Origin: Bradyrhizobium sp. 1
Lineage (GTDB): Bacteria; Pseudomonadota; Alphaproteobacteria; Rhizobiales; Xanthobacteraceae
Reading direction: 5' to 3'
Assembly (NCBI RefSeq): GCF_023073315.1
Contig: NZ_JADPJH010000026.1
Span: forward strand, 245,669-309,668
Length of the DNA: 64,000 bases
The notes beneath the pieces were generated by a model. The model saw nothing but the letters and a program-made list of their open reading frames with translations. It had not been told where the DNA came from and searched no databases. A program made the translations under genes and the position numbers. Shown one piece after another: positions 43,832 through 53,574 of this stretch; position 1 is the stretch's first letter; each line of letters opens with the position of its first letter.

Positions 43832-45280
43832 ATGAGTCCCGACCCCATGTTCTCGGTGATCATCCCGCTCGAATATCATCGCGGGCAGTGGGAGCAGTCC
43901 TGGCTCGGCTGGATCGCGCAGACCGCGGATAAATCTCTCTACGAGATCATCCTCGTCGTGCCGCCCGACTTCACGGCACGCGAGGAATTGAAGGCGCTCG
44001 CAGGCGACGAAGCCCGGATCGAATATGCCGGTTTCGGGCACGACATTGGGCTCTGCGCATTCGGCGCCACCAAGGCCCGGGGCAGATATCTGTTCTTCAC
44101 GGAATCGCATTGCCGTCCCGAACCTGACGTGATCGCACTCTGCCTGCGTGCGATCGATGCGCATTCGGATTGGGCGGGGTTTTCGTGCCGATCGGTCCCG
44201 ATCTGCCACAACCGCCTGTCTGTCGCGGAGGCGGCCATGTATCAGGCCGACATCGAGTTCGGCATGACGCAGCATCCCTGGCGCAAGGTGCTCGATCAGT
44301 GCTTCGTGACGCGGCGCGATGTCTACTGGGAATGCGGCGGCTTGCGCGAGGAGCTCGGCCATTTCGCCGAATGGGTGCTCGCCGCCGCATATCACGCGAG
44401 GGGCTATGCGATCGGCTATCTCGAAGAAGCACGCTTCCACCACTACTATGTCGGCCAAATCGGCGAACTGAAGAAGTTCACGCTTGATTTCGTGCAGGGC
44501 GAGATCCGCTATCTCAGCGAGGCACGCCGCGATCCCGGCAGCGAGTTGCTCGAAATTCCGGTCGAATGGAGCGAGCGCGACAAGCTCGATTCCGCGATCG
44601 CCCGCAATGCGCTGAGCGCGTTCGTGCGCTACAGCCTCGCGGGCCGGGGCTGGAGACGGCCGGATGAAATGCTGCGGGCCTGCTGGCGCTGGGCCGCCCC
44701 TGCGTTGCTCAACGATTTTCGCGCGCGCCTGGCGGCGCGCATCGCCGTCTTGCATGCGCGCGCGGTCCTGACCGTCCTAACCGCGGTCGGGTCAAGCGCG
44801 GCCATCGGGCGATGGATGAAGCGATACATCGCATCGCTGATCCGGCTTCAGAGGCTCGATTGTATCCGCCGCATTTGTTCGCATGCGGGGCCCCCTACGA
44901 GATTGTTCGGTGACTGTGTTCTTGCGCAGATCGGTTTCCATCGCATGGAATCTTCGGCCGGCCACAAATTTTGCTGGAGCGAGCCGCAGGCCGCCGTCCG
45001 CATCGAGGGAGCCTGCGGGCGCAACATCGTGCGTATCCTGAGCCCGGCTTTTCGTGCGCCGCTGGATCGGATCGGTGTGTATTTCTATCTCGACGGTGCG
45101 ACCGTGGATCCTGCTGCGATCGTCGTCGGTCACGACAGCTTTACGCTGCGGGTCGATCTGCCACCGTCGGGCATCGCCACCCTCGCATGGGTATGCCCTG
45201 TGTTGAGGGGCGTCGGTGACTCGCGTCGTCTTGGCCTGTCCATCGTGGCCATCGACGTCGGGCGCGCTGAAAAGGAATAG
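43832..45280 (+). CDS. Family 2-like glycosyltransferase with C-terminal beta-domain
   Basis: 482 aa from ATG 43832, GAGGAG about 11 bases upstream. The opening MFSVIIPLEYHRGQWEQSWLGW and ARGRYLFFTESHCRPEPDVIALC follow the GT-A order, but the DxD is replaced by an ESHCRP stretch, so metal binding may differ. A helical middle (about 260-360) leads to a C-terminal beta-rich domain (SAGHKFCWSEPQAAVRIEGACGRNIVRILSP) similar in style to that of the gene at 36981. Function: probably surface polysaccharide assembly; substrate unknown. A bidirectional terminator overlaps the stop codon. Confidence 0.8.
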   Translation: MSPDPMFSVIIPLEYHRGQWEQSWLGWIAQTADKSLYEIILVVPPDFTAREELKALAGDEARIEYAGFGHDIGLCAFGATKARGRYLFFTESHCRPEPDVIALCLRAIDAHSDWAGFSCRSVPICHNRLSVAEAAMYQADIEFGMTQHPWRKVLDQCFVTRRDVYWECGGLREELGHFAEWVLAAAYHARGYAIGYLEEARFHHYYVGQIGELKKFTLDFVQGEIRYLSEARRDPGSELLEIPVEWSERDKLDSAIARNALSAFVRYSLAGRGWRRPDEMLRACWRWAAPALLNDFRARLAARIAVLHARAVLTVLTAVGSSAAIGRWMKRYIASLIRLQRLDCIRRICSHAGPPTRLFGDCVLAQIGFHRMESSAGHKFCWSEPQAAVRIEGACGRNIVRILSPAFRAPLDRIGVYFYLDGATVDPAAIVVGHDSFTLRVDLPPSGIATLAWVCPVLRGVGDSRRLGLSIVAIDVGRAEKE

Positions 45281-45299
45281 CGGCCCTTCGGCCGCTATT
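45276..45299. terminator. Bidirectional terminator hairpin between convergent genes
   Basis: A perfect 10-bp stem AATAGCGGCC/GGCCGCTATT with a CTTC loop overlaps the stop of the plus-strand gene. On the plus strand CTGTATTT follows; on the minus strand CCTTTTC follows, serving the binding-protein gene at 45331-46551. Confidence 0.75.
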
Positions 45300-45330
45300 C
45301 TGTATTTACAGGTCGGTAGTGCAAGTCGAG

Positions 45331-46551
45331 CTAACCGCCGGTTTCGGCGCTGATGATATCGCCGAACAGCTCCCACTGGCCCTTCTTGAAGCGCCACATC
45401 TTGAGCTGCTCGATCGGCGCGAAGTCCGTGGACGAGGTGTTGATCTTGATGCCGGGGATCAGCGTGTCGGGGACGAAGTCTTTCAGGCTGGCGGCCTGCT
45501 TCATCACGTTCTCACGGGTCAGATTGTCGCCCGACTGCTTCAGCACCTGCACCATGGTCTGGGCCGCGGCATAGGCGTAAACCAGGTTGGCATCCGAGAT
45601 GTTGGCACCGGGCATGTACTTGTCGATGAAGACCATGAACTTCTTCATGCCTTCATCGTCCTTCCACTGCGGATCCGACGCGTCCTTCAGGTAGCCCGCC
45701 GACAGCACGCCTTCGGAGGCCTCGAGGCCGGCCGGCTTCATCACCGCGCCGATCGACACCGAGACGTCGGTCATCAGGTGCATCGGCTTCCACTCCAGCT
45801 CAGCGATCTTCTTGATGGCCTGTGCCGCGAACTTCGGCGTCGCGATGTTGACGAAGGTATCGGCGCCGGTGCCCTTGAGCTTGACGATATGGGCATCGAT
45901 CGACGGCTCCGACGTCTCGTAGCTCTCTTCTGCCACGATCAGCTTCGATGCCTTGTCGCCGAACACGTCTTTGATGCCGGCGAGGTAGTCTTTGCCGAAA
46001 TCGTCATTGGCATAGAAGATCGCGACCTTCGCGTCCGGCTTCTCCTTCAGAATGTATTTTGCGAAAATCTGTGCCTCCACCCGGTAGCTGGGCTGGAAGC
46101 CCATGGTCCAGGGAAAGCTCTTCGGGTCGTTCCACTTGCTGGCGCCGGTGGCGAGGAAGAGCTGCGGCACCTTCTTGGAATTGTGATATTTCTGTACGGC
46201 GGTCTGGGTCGGCGTACCCAGCGCGTTGAAGACCAGGAACACCTCGTCGCTCTCGATCAGCTTGCGGATCTGCTCCACGGTCTTCGGCGGTGAGTAGCCG
46301 TCGTCATAGGAAATCCAGTTGATCTTGCGGCCGTTGATGCCGCCCTGATCGTTGATCATCTTGAAATAGGCTTCCTCGGTCTTGCCGATGACGCCGTAGG
46401 CGGAAGCCGGACCGGAATAGGCCTCGACATTGCCGATCTTGATCTCGGTGTCGGTGACTCCGGTGTCGTACGCCTTCTGCGCTTGGGCGCCCTGGGTGGT
46501 GAACAACGTCAGCGCGGCTGCCGCGGCAAGCAGAGAGAGTTTCTTGTTCAT
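45331..46551 (-). CDS. Branched-chain-amino-acid-type ABC substrate-binding protein, solitary
   Basis: 406 aa from ATG 46551 with AAGGAA upstream (the longer frame to 46599 lacks a signal). The signal peptide MNKKLSLLAAAAALTLFTTQGAQA is cleaved before QKAYD. The mature protein is a type I periplasmic binding protein (LivJ/aromatic-acid class): IKIGNVEAYSGPASAYGVIGKTEEAYFKMINDQGGINGRKI, GTPTQTAVQKYHNSKKVPQLFLATGASKW. No permease or ATPase genes are adjacent. The acyl-CoA synthetase gene on the same strand upstream suggests the ligand is a carboxylic acid degraded by the cluster (inference). Confidence 0.9.
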   Translation of the reverse strand: MNKKLSLLAAAAALTLFTTQGAQAQKAYDTGVTDTEIKIGNVEAYSGPASAYGVIGKTEEAYFKMINDQGGINGRKINWISYDDGYSPPKTVEQIRKLIESDEVFLVFNALGTPTQTAVQKYHNSKKVPQLFLATGASKWNDPKSFPWTMGFQPSYRVEAQIFAKYILKEKPDAKVAIFYANDDFGKDYLAGIKDVFGDKASKLIVAEESYETSEPSIDAHIVKLKGTGADTFVNIATPKFAAQAIKKIAELEWKPMHLMTDVSVSIGAVMKPAGLEASEGVLSAGYLKDASDPQWKDDEGMKKFMVFIDKYMPGANISDANLVYAYAAAQTMVQVLKQSGDNLTRENVMKQAASLKDFVPDTLIPGIKINTSSTDFAPIEQLKMWRFKKGQWELFGDIISAETGG

Positions 46552-46602
46552 GAAAATTCCTTGGGGTTTCTTTGGGGTTTCTTTTGGTTGAGCAGGCACG
46601 TC

Positions 46603-46636
46603 GAAAAAGAAAAGCGCCCCGCAAGAGGGGCGCTTT
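46603..46636 (-). terminator. Rho-independent terminator after the acyl-CoA synthetase gene
   Basis: AAAGCGCCCC (46611-46620) and GGGGCGCTTT (46627-46636) form a perfect 10-bp stem with a 6-base loop. On the minus strand it is followed by TCTTTTTCGA. It starts three bases after the synthetase stop codon. Confidence 0.88.
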
Positions 46637-46638
46637 GG

Positions 46639-48189
46639 TCAGGCGTTGGCGACTTTCTTGTCGACTTCCGAAGCCACCGAGAAGTCCTTGCGCAAGGTTG
46701 GTTTGTGGATCTTGCCGGTGGCGTTGCGCGGCAGCGCATCGACGAACCGAACCTGGCGCGGACATTTGAAGCGCGCGAGATTCGCCGCGCAATGCGCGAG
46801 GACATCCGTCTCGGTCAGCCGCTGGCCGGGCTTGACCGCGACGATCGCAAGACCCACCTCGCCCCATTGCGGATCGGCAATGCCGATCACGGCGGCTTCC
46901 GCGATGGCGTTAAGCTGATGCAGGACGTTCTCGACCTCGGCCGGATAGACGTTCTCGCCGCCCGAGATGTACATGTCCTTCCAGCGGTCGACGATGTAAA
47001 AAAAGCCTTCCTCGTCGACGCGGGTCGCGTCGCCGGTGTGCAGCCAGCCGTCGGTGAAGGAGGTCTTGTTCGCCTCCGGCCTGTTCCAGTAGCCGGGCGT
47101 GATGTTGGGTCCCTTCACCCAGAGCTCACCGAGTTCGCCGACAACGGCATCGCTGCCGTCGGGCCGTACGATCCGCACTTCCGTGTGCAGCACCGGCTTG
47201 CCGGCGGAGCCGGCTTTGCGCGCAGCATCCTCGCGGTCCAGCACCAGCACGGCCGGCGAGGTCTCGGTCATGCCATAGCCCTGCTGGAGCGCGACGCCGC
47301 GCGTCTCCCACACCTTCAGCAACGGCACCGGCATCGGCGCGCCGCCGACGCCGCAGACGATCAGCCGGCCGAGATCGGTTGTCGCGAATGTCGGATGCTG
47401 TGCCATGAACTGGTAGATCGCGGGCACGCCGAAGAAGACATTGATGCCCTGCGCGGGATCGTTGAGCAGGCCGAGCGCCGTGCCGGGATCGAACGCCCGC
47501 ATGATCATCACGGTGCCGCCGGCATGCAGCGCCGGGTTGGTGTAGCAATTCAGCCCGCCGGTGTGGAACAGCGGCAGCACGGTGAGCAGCACCGAGGCAG
47601 GTCCGATACAGGCGGGCCCACCAAGATTGACGCAATTCCAGAAGGTCATGCCATGGGTGATGGTCGCGCCCTTCGGATGACCTGTGGTGCCCGAGGTGTA
47701 CATGATGGTCGAGACATCATCGAGCGTGACCTCTTCCGCGCGGTCGAGCGGCTTTGCTGCGGCGATGCCGGCCTCGTAAGTGCCGCCGGGTCCGAGCAGC
47801 AGGCTCGTGCCAATGCCGCACAGTTTCGCCACTGCAAGCGCCGTCTCGGCGAGATCGGTGTCATGGATCATCACGTCAGGCGCGCAATCGCCGGTGATGA
47901 ACTGAAGCTCGGGAACGGTGAGGCGGGTGTTGAGCGGCACGAAGATGGCACCTAACCGTCCGCAGGCGAACTGCACCTCCAGCGTATCGGTCGTGTTCAG
48001 CGCCAGCACCGCGAGGCGGTCGCCGCGCGAGACCTTGAGGTTGTCGCGGAGGAATCCCGCTAGGCGGGAGATGCGCGCATCGAGCTGCGCATAGGTGAAG
48101 CGGCGCTGGCTCGCGAGGTCGACCACCGCGACCTTGTCGGGCGTGCGGCGGCCATGATGGACGATCCAGTCGTAGTAACGAACGGCCAA
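46639..48189 (-). CDS. Acyl-CoA synthetase (AMP-forming)
   Basis: 516 aa from TTG 48189, chosen because GGGAGGGA lies 6 bases before it and MAVRYYDWIVHHGRRTPDKVAV is a normal family start; an upstream ATG frame to 48252 is open. Adenylate-forming motifs are present: YTSGTTGHPKGA, GYGMTETSPA, DGWLHTGD, and the C-terminal catalytic Lys in PRNATGKIHK. It activates a carboxylic acid to its CoA thioester, the likely first step for the dehydrogenases encoded divergently. Substrate class is probably medium or branched chain; not decidable. Confidence 0.92.
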   Translation of the reverse strand: MAVRYYDWIVHHGRRTPDKVAVVDLASQRRFTYAQLDARISRLAGFLRDNLKVSRGDRLAVLALNTTDTLEVQFACGRLGAIFVPLNTRLTVPELQFITGDCAPDVMIHDTDLAETALAVAKLCGIGTSLLLGPGGTYEAGIAAAKPLDRAEEVTLDDVSTIMYTSGTTGHPKGATITHGMTFWNCVNLGGPACIGPASVLLTVLPLFHTGGLNCYTNPALHAGGTVMIMRAFDPGTALGLLNDPAQGINVFFGVPAIYQFMAQHPTFATTDLGRLIVCGVGGAPMPVPLLKVWETRGVALQQGYGMTETSPAVLVLDREDAARKAGSAGKPVLHTEVRIVRPDGSDAVVGELGELWVKGPNITPGYWNRPEANKTSFTDGWLHTGDATRVDEEGFFYIVDRWKDMYISGGENVYPAEVENVLHQLNAIAEAAVIGIADPQWGEVGLAIVAVKPGQRLTETDVLAHCAANLARFKCPRQVRFVDALPRNATGKIHKPTLRKDFSVASEVDKKVANA

Positions 48190-48456
48190 AAATCCCTCCC
48201 TCGGCGGTCTGGTGCCGCCTGCGTCTCTGTTGCTTTGCACCATGCCCGGCATGGCCCTGGGGCCAGCCCGAGTTTGTGCCTCGACGTCTTTTTTGTTTCG
48301 GAGTTGGCCTGCGAGGGGCGAAAATCGTCTTGCGTTGAGTTGCTAGGCCAGGACCGGTCTGGAGCGGCTCTCGCCGATCAGCCACTCCGCGCAAGTGAGC
48401 CGTCATGGTTCCGGCCATGGTTGACGCGACGAATCCGTCTGCGAGGCGAGAGTGCG

Positions 48457-49593
48457 ATGAAGAGCCCGTTCTATACCGCCGAGCACGATGCCTTTCGCGA
48501 TGTGATGCGCCGCTTCGTCGACAAGGAGATCGCGCCGTTCGCCCATGAATGGGACGAGGCCGGCGAATTTCCCCGTGCGCTCTATCGCAAGGCTGCCGGG
48601 ATCGGGCTGTTGGGGCTCGGATTCCCCGAGGAATATGGCGGGATCGCCGCCGACCAGTTCATGAAGATCGTCGCCAGCCAGGAATTGGCGCGGGCCGGCG
48701 CCGGCGGTGTCAGCGCCAGCCTGATGAGCCACACCATCGGCTCGCCGCCGATCGCGCGGGCGGCGCGCCCCGAGGTGAAGGCGCGCGTGCTGCCGCAGGT
48801 GCTCGCCGGCTACAAGATCTCTGCGCTCGCGATCACCGAGCCGGGCGGCGGTTCTGATGTCGCGGGTCTCCGCACCAGGGCGCAGCGGGACGGTGATCAC
48901 TACGTCGTGAGTGGCGAAAAAACCTTCATCACCTCGGGCATCCGCGCCGACTATCTGACCGTTGCGGTGCGCACCGGCGGCGAAGGCGCCGGCGGCGTCA
49001 GTCTGCTCCTGATCGAGGGCGACACGCCCGGCCTGTCGCGCACAAAACTGAAGAAGATGGGCTGGTGGGCCTCCGACACCGCGACGCTGCATTTCGACGA
49101 CTGCCGCGTGCCGGCCGAAAATCTGATCGGCGAGGAGGGACAGGGCTTCAAGATCATCATGCAGAACTTCAACAGCGAGCGCATGGGCATGGCGGCGGGC
49201 TGCACCGCCTTCGCCCGCGTCTGCCTCGATGAAGCCATCGCCTACGCCAAGGAGCGCAAGACTTTTGGCAAGCCGCTCGCCCAGCACCAGGTGATCCGCC
49301 ACAAGATCGTCGACATGGCCCAGAAGGTCGCGGCGTCGCAATCGATGCTGGAGCTGCTGGCCTGGCGGCTGGAGCAGGGCGAGAGCCCCGTCGCGGAAAT
49401 CTGCATGATGAAGAACCAGGCGACGCAGACCATGGCGTTCTGCGCCTCGGAAGCCGTGCAGATTTTTGGCGGCGCCGGCTTCATGCGCGGCATCAAGGCC
49501 GAGCGCATCTATCGCGAGGTCAAGGTCAACGCCATCGGCGGCGGCACTGAGGAGATCATGAAGGATCTGGCGTCAAGACAGATGGGGTTGTGA
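48457..49593 (+). CDS. Acyl-CoA dehydrogenase
   Basis: 378 aa flavoprotein from ATG 48457. Family signature AITEPGGGSDVAGLRTRAQ in the FAD loop, FITSGIRADYL, and the C-terminal INAIGGGTEEIMKDLASRQ. The EGT-type catalytic Glu is absent there (GGT), but NFNSERMGMA carries the Glu used by isovaleryl/long-chain-type enzymes, so it should be active. FGKPLAQHQVIRHKIVDMA is the usual helix. Divergent from the acyl-CoA synthetase and followed after 7 bases by a second dehydrogenase. Confidence 0.93.
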   Translation: MKSPFYTAEHDAFRDVMRRFVDKEIAPFAHEWDEAGEFPRALYRKAAGIGLLGLGFPEEYGGIAADQFMKIVASQELARAGAGGVSASLMSHTIGSPPIARAARPEVKARVLPQVLAGYKISALAITEPGGGSDVAGLRTRAQRDGDHYVVSGEKTFITSGIRADYLTVAVRTGGEGAGGVSLLLIEGDTPGLSRTKLKKMGWWASDTATLHFDDCRVPAENLIGEEGQGFKIIMQNFNSERMGMAAGCTAFARVCLDEAIAYAKERKTFGKPLAQHQVIRHKIVDMAQKVAASQSMLELLAWRLEQGESPVAEICMMKNQATQTMAFCASEAVQIFGGAGFMRGIKAERIYREVKVNAIGGGTEEIMKDLASRQMGL

Positions 49594-49600
49594 GGACATA

Positions 49601-50763
<1,163 letters not shown>

Positions 50764-50767
<4 letters not shown>

Positions 50768-51420
50768 TCACGCTCTATCATTGCGATGCCGCGCGCTCGT
50801 TCCGTCCGCTCTGGATGCTGGAGGAGATGGGGCTTCGCTACGAACTGAAGATGCTGCCATTCCCGCCGCGCGTCTTCGCCAAGGAATATCTCGCGATCAA
50901 TCCGCTCGGCACGATTCCCTTCATGGTCGACGGCGAGGCGAAGATGACGGAATCCTCCGGCATCTGCCACTACCTCGGCGCCAAGCACGGCCCGACGCCG
51001 CTGATGGTCGGACCGGAAGATCCCGCCTATGGCGTGTTCCTGAACTGGATGTATTTTTCCGACGCGACGTTAACCTTCCCGCAGACGCTGGTGCTCCGAT
51101 ACACCCAGCTCGAGCCGGAGGAGCGCCGCAATCCGCAAGTCGCCACCGATTATGCAAAATGGTTTCTGGGACGGCTGCGCGCCGTCGAGGCAGCGACCGC
51201 CAATGCCGAAACATTGTGCGCGGGCCGTTTCACCGCCGCTGACATTGTCATCGGTTACGCGCTCCGCCTCGCCGACAACATAGGGCTCGCCAAGGATTTT
51301 GGGCCAAATGTCGCGGCCTATTGGGCGCGATTGCAGCAGCGCGATGGTTTCAAGCGCGCGGTCGCTGCGGAGCAAAAGGCCGGAGCTGAGCAGAATGTTG
51401 CGCCGCGCGTGAGGGCGTAG
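50764..51420 (+). CDS. Glutathione S-transferase family protein
   Basis: 218 aa; ATG 50764 overlaps the dehydrogenase stop (ATGA), so translation is coupled. The N-terminal thioredoxin-like domain reads MITLYHCDAARSFRPLWMLEEMGLRYE, with cis-Pro in GTIPFMVDG and ESSGICHYL for the glutathione gamma-glutamyl contact. The C-terminal helical domain has FTAADIVIGYAL, the N-capping motif. It may conjugate, isomerise or detoxify an intermediate of the acyl-CoA pathway; the exact role is not predictable. Confidence 0.88.
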
Positions 51421-51503
51421 GCCGGCGAAGACTGGGACTATTGTCTCATAACGGTTCCGGACGGGTGCATCACCGCCCTGAGCTGGCGATGTTTTGCGCT
51501 CCA

Positions 51504-51531
51504 TGACAGCGCTATCCCGCCGTGACAGCGC
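51504..51531 (+). promoter_or_regulatory. Direct repeat TGACAGCGC upstream of the AraC gene
   Basis: TGACAGCGC at 51504-51512 and again at 51523-51531, 19 bases apart, both preceded by a pyrimidine/purine dinucleotide. Direct repeats spaced about two helical turns are the usual AraC-family site. Located 64 bases before the regulator's start. Confidence 0.45.
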
Positions 51532-51594
51532 CCAAATTTCCGCTAAGGTGACCTCCGTCCGCAGCGGCCAGAGAGCCGCGCGAGGAGGATCCCA

Positions 51595-52395
51595 ATGGAA
51601 GATAACGGTCGCGAATCCGACCATCTCATGCTGATCACGCCGGAGCGGGTCTTCTATGCCGGCCTGCTCGGCCGTCCCCGCAAGCGGACGCCTGGTTGCT
51701 GCCATGTCTATGTGGCGGTGAAGGGCAATCTGCATCTGACGATCGACGACGTCCTCGCCACCGGCGAGTTGTTCGTCACCCTGCCGAACCAGCGACATTC
51801 CATCGCCAGCGACTACCGCACTGCAATCAGCGTCACGCTCGAGCCCGAGAGCATGCCGGATGGCGTGATCGAGGCCCTGGCCGCGCGTCTGATGGGACCC
51901 GACCGTGCGGTCTATGCCCGAAAAATCCTCGCCGCCTACGCGCTGCTGCGCCAGCACCGCTATGGCGACATCAACACCGCCGAGTTCGACGAGATGTGTT
52001 TTGGCGAGGCGCTGCCGCGTCGCGTGCTCGACCCGCGCGTGCTGCGCGCCGTCGCTCGCATCGGGCGCTTCTCCGGTGAGCCGGTGACGGCGGATACCTG
52101 TGCAACCGAAGCGGGTCTCTCCGCCTCGCGCTTCCTGCATCTGTTCAAGGAAGAGACCGGCATCTCGTTTCGCTCCTTCCGCGCCTGGAAGCGCGCGCGG
52201 CATCTGCTGCACTTCGCCAACCAGGACCTCAACCTCGCCCATCTCGCGCAGGACATCGGCTATCCCGATTCGACGCATTTCAGCCATTCGATCCGCCGCT
52301 TCTATGGCCTGAAGCCGCGCGCGATCTTCGTCGGCTCGCGGGATCTCGCGATCTATCGCAGCACCGAGACGGTGCGCCTGGCGGAAGCGAGCTAG
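51595..52395 (+). CDS. AraC-family transcriptional regulator
   Basis: 266 aa from ATG 51595 with the strong site GAGGAGGAT. The N-terminal half (about 1-140) is a cupin-like effector domain with a basic, short beta pattern (GCCHVYVAVKGNLHLTIDDV, LPNQRHSIAS). The C-terminal half holds the two AraC helix-turn-helices: TADTCATEAGLSASRFLHLFKEETGISFRSFRAWKRARHLL and LAHLAQDIGYPDSTHFSHSIRRFYGLKP. It probably controls the acyl-CoA degradation cluster in which it lies, and perhaps itself through the direct repeat upstream. Confidence 0.93.
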   Translation: MEDNGRESDHLMLITPERVFYAGLLGRPRKRTPGCCHVYVAVKGNLHLTIDDVLATGELFVTLPNQRHSIASDYRTAISVTLEPESMPDGVIEALAARLMGPDRAVYARKILAAYALLRQHRYGDINTAEFDEMCFGEALPRRVLDPRVLRAVARIGRFSGEPVTADTCATEAGLSASRFLHLFKEETGISFRSFRAWKRARHLLHFANQDLNLAHLAQDIGYPDSTHFSHSIRRFYGLKPRAIFVGSRDLAIYRSTETVRLAEAS

Positions 52396-52404
52396 CAACG
52401 CTCT

Positions 52405-52496
52405 CGTAGGGTGGGCAAAGGCGCTCTTGCGCCGTGCCCACCACCTCTCAGCAACTGGCAAAGATGGTGGGCACGCTTCGCTTTGCCCACCCTACG
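52405..52496. repeat. Palindromic repeat (CGTAGGGTGGGCAAAG family)
   Basis: CGTAGGGTGGGCAAAGGCG at the left end mirrors CGCTTTGCCCACCCTACG at the right, with inner GTGCCCACC/GGTGGGCAC arms. Non-coding, between the AraC gene and the cleavage enzyme gene. Confidence 0.88.
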
Positions 52497-52594
52497 ATAG
52501 CTCGTGTTTAGCTAGCTTCTCCGCGCAAGAAGCCGCATGCCGCGCGTCACATGATCGCAAGCGTTGAATTCTCAACGTGCGAGATATTTTGGGC

Positions 52595-53461
52595 ATGAGC
52601 GACAAGGCCGTCATCACCTGCGCGCTGAACGGCGTGCTCACCGACCCCAAGCAGCACAATGTGCCCGTGACGCCCGAGCAGATGGCGCGCGAGGCCAGGG
52701 CTGCCTTCGATGCCGGCGCGTCCGTCATGCACATCCATCTGCGGCAGCAGGCGCCGGGAAAAGGGCATCTGCCGTCCTGGGAGGTCGCCGTCAGCAAGGA
52801 GATCCAGCAGGCGATCCGCGAAGCCTGCCCCGGCGTGATCATCAACCACACCTCGGGTGTTTCTGGCCCGAACTATAGCGGCGCGCTGGACTGTATCCGA
52901 GAGACCAAGCCGGAGATCGCCGCCTGCAACGCAGGCTCGCTGAATTATCTGAAGGTCAAGGCCGACAACAGCTGGGCCTGGCCGCCGATGATGTTCGATA
53001 ACGCGGTCGAGAAAGTGAAGGACTATCTCGACGTCATGAACGCGGTCGGCACCATCCCCGAGTTCGAATGTTTTGACGTCGGCATCGTCCGCTGTGTCGG
53101 CATGTACCACCAGGTCGGCATGTACAAAGGTCCGCTCGAATATAATTTTGTGATGGGCGTCGCCTCCGGCATGCCGTCCGATCCCGACCTTCTGCCGATC
53201 CTGATCAAGCTGAAGCGCCCCGAAGCGCAATTTCAGGTTACCGCCATCGGCCGCGAGGAGATCTGGCCGCTGCACCAGCGCTGCGCCGAGCTCGGCGGCC
53301 ACTTACGCACTGGCCTCGAGGACGCCTTCTATCTCGCCGACGGCAAGAAGGTGACGTCGAACGGCCAGCTGATCGAGGCCATCGCCGCCTGCGCTCGTCG
53401 CGCCGGCCGCGAGATCGCAAGCCCCGCCGAAGCGCGGAAGATCTTTGGGACGAATCGCTGA
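52595..53461 (+). CDS. Beta-keto acid cleavage enzyme (BKACE, DUF849 family)
   Basis: 288 aa from ATG 52595 (GTG 52577 possible). Zinc-dependent TIM-barrel enzymes of this family condense a beta-keto acid with acetyl-CoA, giving acetoacetate and a new CoA ester. Visible features are AVITCALNGVLTD, the metal-binding MHIHLR pair, INHTSGVSG, and the C-terminal LRTGLEDAFYLADGKKVTSNGQLIE. The closest known function in the family is 3-keto-5-aminohexanoate cleavage, but specificity varies widely. It lies between the AraC gene and the carboxylase genes, suggesting a C-C cleavage step in the same pathway. Confidence 0.9.
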   Translation: MSDKAVITCALNGVLTDPKQHNVPVTPEQMAREARAAFDAGASVMHIHLRQQAPGKGHLPSWEVAVSKEIQQAIREACPGVIINHTSGVSGPNYSGALDCIRETKPEIAACNAGSLNYLKVKADNSWAWPPMMFDNAVEKVKDYLDVMNAVGTIPEFECFDVGIVRCVGMYHQVGMYKGPLEYNFVMGVASGMPSDPDLLPILIKLKRPEAQFQVTAIGREEIWPLHQRCAELGGHLRTGLEDAFYLADGKKVTSNGQLIEAIAACARRAGREIASPAEARKIFGTNR

Positions 53462-53474
53462 ACACAGCCTCAAC

Positions 53475-53560
53475 CGTCGTTGCGAGCGAAGCGAGGCAAT
53501 CCAGAATGCATCTGCGGAAACAGACTGGATTGCTTCGTCGCTTTGCTCCTCGCAATGACG
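53475..53560. repeat. Palindromic repeat (CGTCATTGCGAG family), copy 2
   Basis: CGTCGTTGCGAGCGAAGCGA mirrors TTTGCTCCTCGCAATGACG, with GCAATCCAGA/ACTGGATTGC inside. Same family as 40378-40464. Confidence 0.85.
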
Positions 53561-53574
53561 GGTAGGATAGGGTC

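Noticed and set aside
48190..48456. Small gene in the divergent gap before the acyl-CoA dehydrogenase
   Set aside because: Only short frames without ribosome sites; I see nothing beyond the two promoters expected there.
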